NCBI RefSeq assembly: GCF_000308715.1
Contig: NZ_BAGH01000319.1
Span: forward strand, 1-40,383
Source of the DNA: Nocardia tenerifensis NBRC 101015
GTDB lineage: Bacteria > Actinomycetota > Actinomycetes > Mycobacteriales > Mycobacteriaceae
Direction of reading: 5' to 3'
Length of the DNA: 40,383 bases
Positions 25,608 to 32,374 of the stretch are shown here, piece after piece (the first letter of the stretch is position 1; each line of letters opens with the position of its first letter). The notes under the pieces were generated by a model. It made no database searches, was not told the DNA's origin, and saw only the letters and a list, made by a program, of their open reading frames with translations. A program made the translations under genes and the position numbers.

Positions 25608-26552
25608 GTGCGGACGCTGCTGATCGTGAATCCGAATGCCACCTCGACCACTTCGGCGACTCGAGACCTGCTGGCGCACGCCTTGGAGAGCCGCACGCAG
25701 CTGACCGTCGCGCACACCCAGCACCGCGGCCACGCCGCCGAATTGGCGCAGTGGGCCGCCACCAACGAGATGGACCTCATCGTCGTGCACGGCGGCGACG
25801 GGACGGTCAACGAGACCATCAACGGTTTCCTGCCGCTGCCCGAGTTGAACGACGGGCAGGCCTGGCTGCCGCGCCTCGGCGTGATCCCCGGCGGCTCGGC
25901 GAACGTCTTCGCGCGGGCGCTCGGGATCTCGCCGGACCCCGTCACAGCTACCAATCAGCTCATCGATCTGCTCACCCTGGACCGGGACCGCAGGATCGGA
26001 CTCGGCCTGGCCGACGACCGCTGGTTCACCTTCAGCGCGGGCGTCGGCCTCGACGCCGACGTCTGCGAGGCGATCGACGAGAGCCGCGCCCGCGGGAAGT
26101 CGGCGACCCCCGCCCGCTACCTCCGCACGACCGTCCGGCAGTTCTTCCGGGCCAAGCGCAAGGAGCCGAGCGTGCGCATCGAGGTGCCGGGGCACGAACC
26201 CGTCGAAGGGGTGCATTACGCCTTCGTAACGAACACGACCCCCTGGACGTACCTCGACACGACCCCGGTGCACACCAATCCGGGCACCCGGTTCGAGGAC
26301 GGACTCGGCGTGTTCGCCGTGCGTTCGATGGCGGTCCTGCCCACCCTGCTGCTCGCCAGGCAGCTCCTGGCGGCCGACGGAAACCCCAAGTCGCGCAATT
26401 TGTTTCGCGACGACAACGTGGCGTCCGTGCGCGTCGAGACGAAGGAACCCATCGGTCTGCAAATCGACGGCGACTTTATCGGCAAGCGCAACGTGGTGGA
26501 TTTCACGGCGGTGCCCTCGGTCTTGGATGTCGTGGCGCCGCGACCGGAGTGA
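25608..26552 (+). CDS. Diacylglycerol-kinase/sphingosine-kinase-fold lipid kinase (Rv3218-like)
   Basis: The 314-residue protein has the DAGK catalytic-domain signature: TLLIVNPNATSTTSATRDLL, LIVVHGGDGTVNETINGFL (nucleotide loop GGDGT), LGVIPGGSANVFARALGI, and IGLQIDGDFIG near the end. It probably phosphorylates a diacylglycerol-type lipid at the membrane face. GTG 25608 gives MRTLLIVNP, as in the homologue; GTG 25587 is an alternative. The lipid substrate is not identifiable from sequence. Confidence 0.87.
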   Translation: MRTLLIVNPNATSTTSATRDLLAHALESRTQLTVAHTQHRGHAAELAQWAATNEMDLIVVHGGDGTVNETINGFLPLPELNDGQAWLPRLGVIPGGSANVFARALGISPDPVTATNQLIDLLTLDRDRRIGLGLADDRWFTFSAGVGLDADVCEAIDESRARGKSATPARYLRTTVRQFFRAKRKEPSVRIEVPGHEPVEGVHYAFVTNTTPWTYLDTTPVHTNPGTRFEDGLGVFAVRSMAVLPTLLLARQLLAADGNPKSRNLFRDDNVASVRVETKEPIGLQIDGDFIGKRNVVDFTAVPSVLDVVAPRPE

Positions 26553-26624
26553 TGCAGGAAACGCTCGAAAAACATCGGGGTAGTGCTGCGAAAACTGGGT
26601 AGAGCGAGTACAAAGGACCGGGCA

Positions 26625-26643
26625 GGTTCCCCAAGCGGGGACC
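26625..26643 (+). terminator. Short terminator-like hairpin after the lipid kinase gene
   Basis: GGT-t-CCCC pairs with GGGGACC over an AAGC loop, with one bulged T. It lies between the lipid kinase stop and the whiB1 promoter. Confidence 0.45.
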
Positions 26644-26682
26644 GTTAGAGCGTGAGCTTCCCCACGGTGCACCAGATACCTA

Positions 26683-26716
26683 TTGACATCTACGGTGTTC
26701 GTGAAAGCATTCACAA
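26683..26716 (+). promoter_or_regulatory. whiB1 promoter region with CRP-like operator
   Basis: TTGACA (26683-26688) is a perfect -35 hexamer. CGTGA-n6-TCACA (26700-26715) is a near-ideal CRP site and covers the place where the -10 would be (AGCATT or GCATTC). In M. tuberculosis whiB1 is controlled by the cAMP receptor protein Rv3676 through sites in its promoter. Activation or repression cannot be decided from position here. The start codon is about 90 bases downstream. Confidence 0.6.
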
Positions 26717-26805
26717 GCAACCGTGCGGAAACATTCGAGTCGCACAAGTGAACGATCCACAAACCGTCGGCGCCATTATGCGGCGCCCAGCAAAGGAGCA
26801 GAGGA

Positions 26806-27060
26806 ATGGACTGGCGCCACAAGGCCATCTGTCGCGACGAGGACCCCGAACTGTTTTTCCCGGTGGGTAACAGTGGTCCTGCGCTCGCGCAGATTGCCGA
26901 TGCCAAGCTGGTCTGCGCTCGCTGCCCCGTTACCGCCGACTGCCTGTCCTGGGCCCTGAAGTCCGGACAGGATGCCGGCGTGTGGGGCGGTATGAGTGAA
27001 GACGAGCGCCGGGCGCTCAAGCGTCGCAACGCACGCACGCGCACCCGCACGGTCGTCTAG
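26806..27060 (+). CDS. whiB1: Transcriptional regulator WhiB1
   Basis: The 84-residue Wbl protein has four [4Fe-4S] ligands Cys9, Cys37, Cys40 and Cys46 (spacing C-n-CxxC-x5-C), the turn GVWGGM and a basic C-terminus KRRNARTRTRTV. WhiB1 binds the principal sigma factor and is a nitric-oxide-responsive, essential regulator in mycobacteria. AAAGGAGCAGAGGA precedes the ATG. It is followed by two strong terminators and is convergent with pdtaS. Proximity to a nitrite-reductase locus may be chance. Confidence 0.96.
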   Translation: MDWRHKAICRDEDPELFFPVGNSGPALAQIADAKLVCARCPVTADCLSWALKSGQDAGVWGGMSEDERRALKRRNARTRTRTVV

Positions 27061-27072
27061 CAGACGATCGGA

Positions 27073-27106
27073 TTTACCGGACCGAACAGCCCTTTGGTCC
27101 GGTAAA
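27073..27106. terminator. First terminator between whiB1 and pdtaS
   Basis: A perfect 11-bp stem (TTTACCGGACC 27073-27083 with 27096-27106) with a 12-base loop. The A-rich and T-rich ends suit either direction. Confidence 0.85.
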
Positions 27107-27115
27107 CGCATTCAA

Positions 27116-27142
27116 AGCCCGGCACCCCCGAGGTGCCGGGCT
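27116..27142. terminator. Second terminator between whiB1 and pdtaS
   Basis: A perfect 11-bp stem (AGCCCGGCACC 27116-27126 with 27132-27142) with loop CCCGA, followed by ATCTTGT on the plus strand and TTTGAA on the minus strand. Confidence 0.85.
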
Positions 27143-27177
27143 ATCTTGTGCCCCAGCACATATAACGAAAAGACATT

Positions 27178-28692
27178 TCACCGTCCGGAACGACGGCCCA
27201 GCGGAACTCGGAGTACCGCGTCGGTACCGATGTCGGCGCCGGGATGCAGGCCGATGGAGCCGCCGAGTTCGGCGGTCACCAGCGTGCGCACGATTTGCAA
27301 TCCGAGCCGGTCGGAGGATTCCAGGCTGAAACCGCTCGGCAGGCCCCGGCCGTCGTCGCTGATGATCACGTCGAGCCAGCGCGCCGAACGCTCGGAACGT
27401 ATTGTCACCGTGCCGTTCTCGCCGGAGTCGAAGGCGTGCTCGATCGCGTTCTGCACCAGCTCGGTGAGCACCATCACCAGCGGCGTCGCGCGTTCGGCGG
27501 AGAAGACGCCGAGCGAGCCCGCGCGGCGCACCTTGATCCGCGCGGTGTGCACGGTGGCCACGTCGGCCATGATCGGCAGCAGCCGGTCGACCACCTCGTC
27601 CAGGTCGACCTCTTCGTCCACCGACATCGACAGCATCTCGTGTACCGACGCGATGGAGGTCACCCGGCGCACCGACTCGGTGAGCGCGACCTGCGCCTCC
27701 TCGTTCTCGGTGCGGCGCGCCTGCAGCCGCAGCAGCGCGGCGACGGTCTGCAGATTGTTCTTCACCCGGTGGTGGATCTCCCGGATGGTGGCGTCCTTGC
27801 TGAGCAGCGCTCGATCGCGGCGCTTGACCTCGGTGACATCGCGCACAAGCACTGCGGCACCGGCCAATTCGCCGTGCGGACGCAGCACAAGCGTGCGCAG
27901 CAACACGGTCGCGCCGCGCGCCTCCACCTCCATCCGGCGGCCGGTGCGCCCGGCCAGCGCGGCCTGGATGTCGCCGACCACCTCCTGCGCGTCGAACGGG
28001 TCGGTGATCAGCGAGCGGGTGAGCACCGCGAGATCCTGGCCGGCCAGATCGGCCTGCAGGCCCATCCGGTGATAGGCGGACAGCGCGTTCGGGCTCGCGT
28101 AGACGACGATGCCCTCGGTGTCGAGGCGGATGAAACCGTCACCGGCGCGCGGGCTGGAATGGGTGGCCGCGCGATCCTCGGTGGTCGGGAAGGTGCCGTC
28201 GGCGATCATCTGGCACAGGTCGTCGGCGCAGGCGACGTAGGCGATCTCGAGCTGGCTGCGCACGCGCGAGCGCTGCACGTCGGTGTCGCGGCTGAGCACC
28301 GCGATGACGTCGTCGCCGCAGCGCACCGGGATGGCCTCGCGAATGGCGTGCACCGGCGTGGGGTGATAGACGCCCGCGGTCTCGACATCGCGGTCGGCCC
28401 GCACGATCTTGCCGGTCATCAACGCCTCGAACACCTGCGGATGATCGGCCTGCAGCGCGAGGGTGCCGACGAGATCCTCGTGGTGCACGGTGGAGGCCGT
28501 GGTCGGGCGGCACTGCGCGACGCACACGATGTCCGCGCCCGCCGCGATCGGTCCCGCGCCCACCCACAGCTGCAGATCGGCGAAGGACAGATCGGCCAGC
28601 AGCTGCCAATCGCCCACCACCCGCTGCAGATGGTCCACGGCGACGCCGGGTAAGTCGGTGTGTTCGGCCAATAACTCGCTGAGTGTCGCCAT
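27178..28692 (-). CDS. pdtaS: Sensor histidine kinase PdtaS
   Basis: The 504-residue soluble kinase has an N-terminal GAF-like domain (about 1-160), a PAS domain (about 180-290), and a HisKA_2 dimerisation helix with REIHHRVKNNLQTVAALL (phospho-acceptor His307 or 308). The HATPase domain has the N box TELVQNAIEHAFD and G box DDGRGLPSGFSL. It pairs with the ANTAR response regulator PdtaR, encoded elsewhere, which acts on RNA antitermination. No membrane segment is seen, so it senses a cytoplasmic signal; in M. tuberculosis copper, NO and nutrient cues have been proposed. Only a 21-base gap separates it from the biotinyl protein gene upstream of it. Confidence 0.95.
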   Translation of the reverse strand: MATLSELLAEHTDLPGVAVDHLQRVVGDWQLLADLSFADLQLWVGAGPIAAGADIVCVAQCRPTTASTVHHEDLVGTLALQADHPQVFEALMTGKIVRADRDVETAGVYHPTPVHAIREAIPVRCGDDVIAVLSRDTDVQRSRVRSQLEIAYVACADDLCQMIADGTFPTTEDRAATHSSPRAGDGFIRLDTEGIVVYASPNALSAYHRMGLQADLAGQDLAVLTRSLITDPFDAQEVVGDIQAALAGRTGRRMEVEARGATVLLRTLVLRPHGELAGAAVLVRDVTEVKRRDRALLSKDATIREIHHRVKNNLQTVAALLRLQARRTENEEAQVALTESVRRVTSIASVHEMLSMSVDEEVDLDEVVDRLLPIMADVATVHTARIKVRRAGSLGVFSAERATPLVMVLTELVQNAIEHAFDSGENGTVTIRSERSARWLDVIISDDGRGLPSGFSLESSDRLGLQIVRTLVTAELGGSIGLHPGADIGTDAVLRVPLGRRSGR

Positions 28693-28713
28693 GAGGATCT
28701 ACCGCCGACGCCG

Positions 28714-28929
28714 CTAGGAGATGACGGCGATGAGGTGACCGGCCTTGATGGCGTCGCCCTCTTTCACGCCGATCGAGGTGACGGTGCCGCCGACCTCGGC
28801 GAGCACGGGGATCTCCATCTTCATGGACTCGAGGATGACCAGGGTGTCCCCCTCCTTGACCGTATCCCCCACCTTCACCACGACCTGATAGACGACCGAC
28901 ACCAGCTCGGCTAGCACTTCCTCAGCCAT
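28714..28929 (-). CDS. Biotinyl/lipoyl-attachment protein (TB7.3/BTP type)
   Basis: The 71-residue single biotinyl domain MAEEVLAELVSVVYQVVVKV has the attachment motif ESMKMEIPV in the middle, where the Lys carries biotin. The C-terminus is GDAIKAGHLIAVIS. It matches Rv3221c (TB7.3) in sequence and place. A longer frame from 29004 exists; ATG 28929 with GGGG upstream gives the family length. It probably serves as a biotin carrier, though which carboxylase uses it is unclear. It lies upstream of pdtaS, probably in one transcript. Confidence 0.93.
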   Translation of the reverse strand: MAEEVLAELVSVVYQVVVKVGDTVKEGDTLVILESMKMEIPVLAEVGGTVTSIGVKEGDAIKAGHLIAVIS

Positions 28930-29012
28930 CTGAAACCCCATTCGTTCGCTCGGTTCGCCGCAGCTCACTCGGCGGTTCGGAGGGCCGGGCCGCGCGGTCT
29001 GCATCCGCTGAA

Positions 29013-29020
29013 GGTATAGC
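29013..29020. promoter_or_regulatory. Shared TATA-like element between the biotinyl and bL37 genes
   Basis: GGTATAGC reads as TATAGC toward bL37 and TATACC toward the biotinyl gene. It is the only -10-like element in the 137-base divergent gap. No convincing -35 is visible on either strand. Confidence 0.3.
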
Positions 29021-29066
29021 CAACCACACGTGAAAGAATGGCCTTCAACCAGAAGGGAGACTACTC

Positions 29067-29141
29067 ATGGGTAAGCGCGGACGTAAGAAGCGTAGTCGCA
29101 AGGGCAACGCGGCCAACCACGGCAAGCGGCCTAACTCCTGA
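29067..29141 (+). CDS. 50S ribosomal protein bL37 (24 residues)
   Basis: A 24-codon gene encodes MGKRGRKKRSRKGNAA followed by NHGKRPNS. This is almost the sequence of mycobacterial bL37 (from memory: MAKRGRKKRDRK... ending ANHGKRPNA), found in ribosome structures and often missed because of its size. Ten of the 24 residues are Lys or Arg. AAGGGAG precedes the ATG by the usual distance and a strong terminator follows 22 bases after the stop, so it is a complete transcription unit. Confidence 0.92.
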   Translation: MGKRGRKKRSRKGNAANHGKRPNS

Positions 29142-29163
29142 GCGAGAGCTCAGCCGAAACGCG

Positions 29164-29199
29164 GAACGGCACGCACTTCCAGAGGAAGGCGTGCCGTTC
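29164..29199. terminator. Terminator between bL37 and rshA
   Basis: A 16-bp stem with one bulged A (GAACGGCACGC plus CTTCC, pairing across an AGA loop), followed by GGTTTGTCC on the plus strand. It serves convergent genes. Confidence 0.85.
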
Positions 29200-29214
29200 G
29201 GTTTGTCCGCGACT

Positions 29215-29514
29215 CTAGGAGTCGGCGGAGTCGATCTTGGTCTCCACCCGGGTCACCGAGACCGTCCGGCGGATCTCGAAGGTCAGGCGTTCGCGCAGGG
29301 CGTCGGGCGCGCGGTCGCCGCCGCACTTGCGGCTCAGCAGACTCTTGATCTTCTCCTCGATGCCGTAGGCCTCGATGCAGGGCGAGCAGTGATCCATGTG
29401 GTGCTGCAGCCGGGCACGGGTCTCGTCGTTGCACTCACCGTCGAGCATCAACCAGATATCGGTGAGTACCGCCGTGCAGTCGAGATCCATATCGGGGTCC
29501 CGCTCCTCGCTCAC
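29215..29514 (-). CDS. rshA: Anti-sigma factor RshA/RsrA (zinc-binding, redox-sensitive)
   Basis: The 99-residue protein has the ZAS motif His39-x3-Cys43-x2-Cys46 plus Cys13, Cys28 and a late [15 protein letters not shown]. It binds SigH when reduced and releases it on disulfide stress. The GTG start at 29514 overlaps the sigH stop as GTGA; ATG 29490 is an alternative. Co-translation with sigH keeps the two in balance. Confidence 0.93.
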   Translation of the reverse strand: MSEERDPDMDLDCTAVLTDIWLMLDGECNDETRARLQHHMDHCSPCIEAYGIEEKIKSLLSRKCGGDRAPDALRERLTFEIRRTVSVTRVETKIDSADS

Positions 29515-30311
29515 TGCTTGACCTCCTGGCGCTCCCCCGAACGATTGAATCCGCGTTCGCGCGCCACATCGGCGAGCAAACCCTTGAGCTGCTTGCGGCC
29601 ACGGTGCAGCCGGGACATCACGGTACCGATGGGGGTGCCCATGATGTCGGCGATTTCCTTATATGGAAAGCCTTCGACGTCCGCGTAGTAGACCGCCATC
29701 CGGAACTCCTCGGGAAGCTCCTGCAGCGCGGCCTTGATGTCGTCGTCGGGCAGCGCGTCCAGCGCCTCGACCTCGGCCGAACGCAGCCCCTGCGAGGTGT
29801 GCTCGGCGGTAGCCGCCAGCTGCCAGTCGGTGATCTCGTCGGTCGGGTACTGCGCGGGCTGGCGCTGCTTCTTGCGGTAGGAGTTGATGTAGGTGTTGGT
29901 CAGGATGCGGTACAGCCACGCACGGAGGTTCGTGCCCTCCTTGAACGACTTGAACCCCTGGAACGCCTTGACGTAGGTCTCCTGCACCAGGTCCTCGGCG
30001 TCGGCCGGGTTCCTGGTCATCCGCAGCGCGGCGCCGTAGAGCTGGTCGAGCAGCGGGAGCGCGTCGCGCTCGAACCGCTGGGCCAGCTCGGTCTCGTCGA
30101 CCGGGGCGTCGGTCACCGCATCGGTCTCTGATTCGAGGTCCTCGCGGTCCCCCTCCGGGCCCGTCGCTCGCGCCGTATGGTCGCTCGTCACACCTGTCCC
30201 TTCGATCGCCGTACCTGCCAAATCTACCGGCAACGGCACATCGAAGGTGAATCCGGCTTCCGCCGATGACGCCTCCGTCCAGATCGGACGTTCGTCGAGC
30301 AGCACGGGCAC
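29511..30311 (-). CDS. sigH: ECF sigma factor SigH (SigR family)
   Basis: The 266-residue sigma-70 family protein has an about 75-residue N-terminal extension, region 2 ([20 protein letters not shown], then [14 protein letters not shown] and [13 protein letters not shown]), and region 4 ([40 protein letters not shown]). It directs the thiol-oxidative and heat stress regulon. ATG 30317 abuts AAGGAG with no spacing. GTG 30311 has the same AAGGAG at six bases and is the better start. A SigH-type promoter lies upstream, so it is probably autoregulated. Confidence 0.94.
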   Translation of the reverse strand: MPVLLDERPIWTEASSAEAGFTFDVPLPVDLAGTAIEGTGVTSDHTARATGPEGDREDLESETDAVTDAPVDETELAQRFERDALPLLDQLYGAALRMTRNPADAEDLVQETYVKAFQGFKSFKEGTNLRAWLYRILTNTYINSYRKKQRQPAQYPTDEITDWQLAATAEHTSQGLRSAEVEALDALPDDDIKAALQELPEEFRMAVYYADVEGFPYKEIADIMGTPIGTVMSRLHRGRKQLKGLLADVARERGFNRSGERQEVKQ

Positions 30312-30395
30312 CGACATCTCCTTACGTCATTCACGGGGCTGATCGTGGCGACGGCGGGGCTGTTCGTCCCGGCCGAGCGCTGTGTATTCGCTTCC

Positions 30396-30423
30396 AACAT
30401 GCGAGACACGCCCGGTTGTTCCC
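30396..30423 (-). promoter_or_regulatory. SigH-dependent autoregulatory promoter
   Basis: On the minus strand GGGAAC (30423 to 30418) and GTT (30398 to 30396) are 19 bases apart, matching GGAAT/C-n18/19-GTT. The expected transcript start is about 80 bases upstream of GTG 30311. Confidence 0.7.
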
Positions 30424-30491
30424 GCGGCGAAACACCGGCACTCGGAAAACCCGTTGCAGGCCGGGCGGGTCGCGTCGTTACTGTGTGCGCC

Positions 30492-30986
30492 ATGGCAGGA
30501 GCCTCGACACCCGCGATCCGGACGCTGACCAAGGCCGGGGTGGCCCATCGGGTGCACGCCTACACCCACGATCCGCGCGCCGATTCCTACGGGGCCGAGG
30601 CGGTGGACGCGCTCGCCGAGCAGGTGGGCGTCGCGGCGGAGCAGGTGTTCAAGACGCTGGTGCTCGAGCTGTCCACCGGGTCACTCGCCGTCGCGGTGCT
30701 TCCGGTGCCGAACTCGTTGTGGCTCAAGGCCGCGGCCGCCGCGTTGGGCGCGCCGAAGGCGAGCATGGCGGACAAGGTGAAGGCCGAGCGGACGACCGGC
30801 TATGTGCTCGGCGGCATCTCCCCGCTCGGCCAGCGCAAATCGCTGCCGACCGTCGTGGACGCCTCGGCGCTGAACTGGGACCGCATCCTGTGCAGCGCGG
30901 GCCGGCGCGGCCTGGAGATCGAGCTGACCGCCGCCGACCTGATCCGGCTGACCTCGGCGGTGACCGCCACGGTGACGGCGGGGTAA
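30492..30986 (+). CDS. ybaK: Cys-tRNA(Pro)/Cys-tRNA(Cys) deacylase YbaK
   Basis: The 164-residue YbaK/ProX editing-domain protein hydrolyses mischarged Cys-tRNA(Pro). Family features: GVAHRVHAYTHDPRADSYGAE, VGVAAEQVFKTLVLEL with the catalytic-pocket Lys, ASMADKVKAERTTGYVLGGI, and SPLGQRKSLPTVVD. ATG 30492 is preferred; a GTG three codons earlier is possible. It is divergent from sigH, and the shared 180-base gap holds the SigH promoter. I see no SigH motif pointing at ybaK. Confidence 0.93.
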   Translation: MAGASTPAIRTLTKAGVAHRVHAYTHDPRADSYGAEAVDALAEQVGVAAEQVFKTLVLELSTGSLAVAVLPVPNSLWLKAAAAALGAPKASMADKVKAERTTGYVLGGISPLGQRKSLPTVVDASALNWDRILCSAGRRGLEIELTAADLIRLTSAVTATVTAG

Positions 30987-31058
30987 TCCACGGGATTCGG
31001 CACATTCTGTGCGTCAATGGACGGGCCACCTTCGTCCGACGAGAGGATGTGATGCGAA

Positions 31059-31370
31059 ATGCCCACGCACCCGCGTGTACGCACCGTGATCGTAGCCATG
31101 CTCGCAACGTTCGGCCTGACCATCGGCGGGGCCGCGCTCGCGGCGCCCGCGGCCGTCGCCGCACCACACGGGACCCAGGTCGACTTCCCGTTCGACGGGT
31201 TCGGCACCGACGACGCCCCCGGCACGCCGAGCGCCCCGAAGAGCGACGACAAAGGCCCGAAGGCCGAGAAACTCGGCGGCACGGTCACCAGCAAGGTCAT
31301 CGACCTGGTCACCGGCGTCGTCAAGTGCGGGCTCAATATCGCGAGCCCGTCCGTGAAGTGCTCGCTCTGA
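31059..31370 (+). CDS. Small secreted protein of unknown function
   Basis: The 103-residue protein has an N-terminal signal peptide: basic MPTHPRVR, hydrophobic TVIVAMLATFGLTIGGAALA, and AxA-type sites before about residue 36. The mature part is about 68 residues, Asp/Pro/Lys-rich, ending VTSKVIDLVTGVVKCGLNIA then SPSVKCSL. The two Cys could form one disulfide. I do not recognise the family. AGAGGA lies 14 bases upstream, so the start is only fairly secure. Confidence 0.65.
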   Translation: MPTHPRVRTVIVAMLATFGLTIGGAALAAPAAVAAPHGTQVDFPFDGFGTDDAPGTPSAPKSDDKGPKAEKLGGTVTSKVIDLVTGVVKCGLNIASPSVKCSL

Positions 31371-31399
31371 CGAGCTGAATCACGAAGGGGGCCGGGCGA

Positions 31400-32179
31400 T
31401 CAGAGCAGGCTGGTCTGCCCGGCCGCCTCGCCCTCCGACACACACTCGAGCAGCTCCGGCCCGTTGTTCTTCACACTGTTGACCAGGGGTGAGACGGGTC
31501 GCGCGACGATGCCCGCGATCGTCTCCTCGCTCGGCGTGGCCAGCAGTTCGGCCGGCGCCGGGTGGTCCGGGTCGAGCCAGGCGTCCCAGTGCTCCCGCGG
31601 CATGGGCAGCGGCATGCGGTCGTGGATGCGGGTCAGGTCGCCGACGGCGTCGGTGGTCAGGATGGTGCACGACAGCAGCGGCTCGCTCTCCGGCAGCGAC
31701 TTGTCCCGCCACACCGACCAGAGTCCGGCCATGTACAGCCGCGAGCCGTCGGCCTGCGCCATGAAGAACGGCTTCTTGACCGCCTTGCCCTTGGCTCCGG
31801 CGTCCGCCTCGACGACCCACTCGTACCAGCCGTCCATCGGGACCAGGCAGCGGCGGTACTTCACCGCGTCCCGGAACGACGGGGTGGTCGCCGCCTTGTC
31901 GGCGCGGGCGTTGAACAGCGGCTTGCCCTTCACCGGCACACCCGGCTCCGCGGCCTTGGTCCACAGCGGGATCAGGCCCCAGCGCATGCGCCGCACGCGC
32001 AGCTTGGGCTCGTCGTCCTTGCGGCCGTGTTCGTGGCGCTCAACCACGGTGAGGATCTGCGTCGTCGGGGCGACGTTGTAGTTGGTGAAAGAGCCACCGG
32101 TGCTTTCGGTTTCGTCGATCGCATCCAGCTCGACCGCGAGCCGGCCGGGGTCTGTCGTGGTCGCATATCGTCCGCACAT
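31400..32179 (-). CDS. SRAP-domain abasic-site processing protein (YedK/HMCES type, Rv3226c-like)
   Basis: The 259-residue protein starts MCGRYATTTD, placing the catalytic Cys at position 2 once Met is removed. NARADKAATTPSF, GWYEWV (catalytic Glu) and LTRIHDRMPLPMPREHWDAW (catalytic His) complete the SRAP active site. It crosslinks to abasic sites in single-stranded DNA to protect them. A longer frame exists upstream, but only the start at 32179 exposes Cys2. It is divergent from the aldehyde dehydrogenase gene. Confidence 0.93.
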   Translation of the reverse strand: MCGRYATTTDPGRLAVELDAIDETESTGGSFTNYNVAPTTQILTVVERHEHGRKDDEPKLRVRRMRWGLIPLWTKAAEPGVPVKGKPLFNARADKAATTPSFRDAVKYRRCLVPMDGWYEWVVEADAGAKGKAVKKPFFMAQADGSRLYMAGLWSVWRDKSLPESEPLLSCTILTTDAVGDLTRIHDRMPLPMPREHWDAWLDPDHPAPAELLATPSEETIAGIVARPVSPLVNSVKNNGPELLECVSEGEAAGQTSLL

Positions 32180-32231
32180 ATCTCGATACTCCCACCCGCG
32201 ACCGACACTCTCGTGGACAATTGAGCCATAG

Positions 32232-32271
32232 CTGGTGACCAGTTGAGAGTTTTGGCCTACCATTCTCTCAA
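32232..32271. promoter_or_regulatory. Operator-like repeats upstream of the aldehyde dehydrogenase gene
   Basis: CTGGT-G-ACCAG (32232-32242) is a perfect palindrome. TTGAGAG (32243-32249) and CTCTCAA (32265-32271) form an inverted repeat right beside it. GTGACC and TACCAT, 17 bases apart, could be the promoter on the plus strand. The rest of the 195-base gap shows nothing further. Confidence 0.4.
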
Positions 32272-32374
32272 AGCTGCGCCCGTCCGCTGACGCCTGCGCA
32301 CCGACCGGCCACCGCCAGGAGTATCCGGGATCGACGTCGTCCCGCGCACCCACCCGCAAGAGGAGAGACTCACC

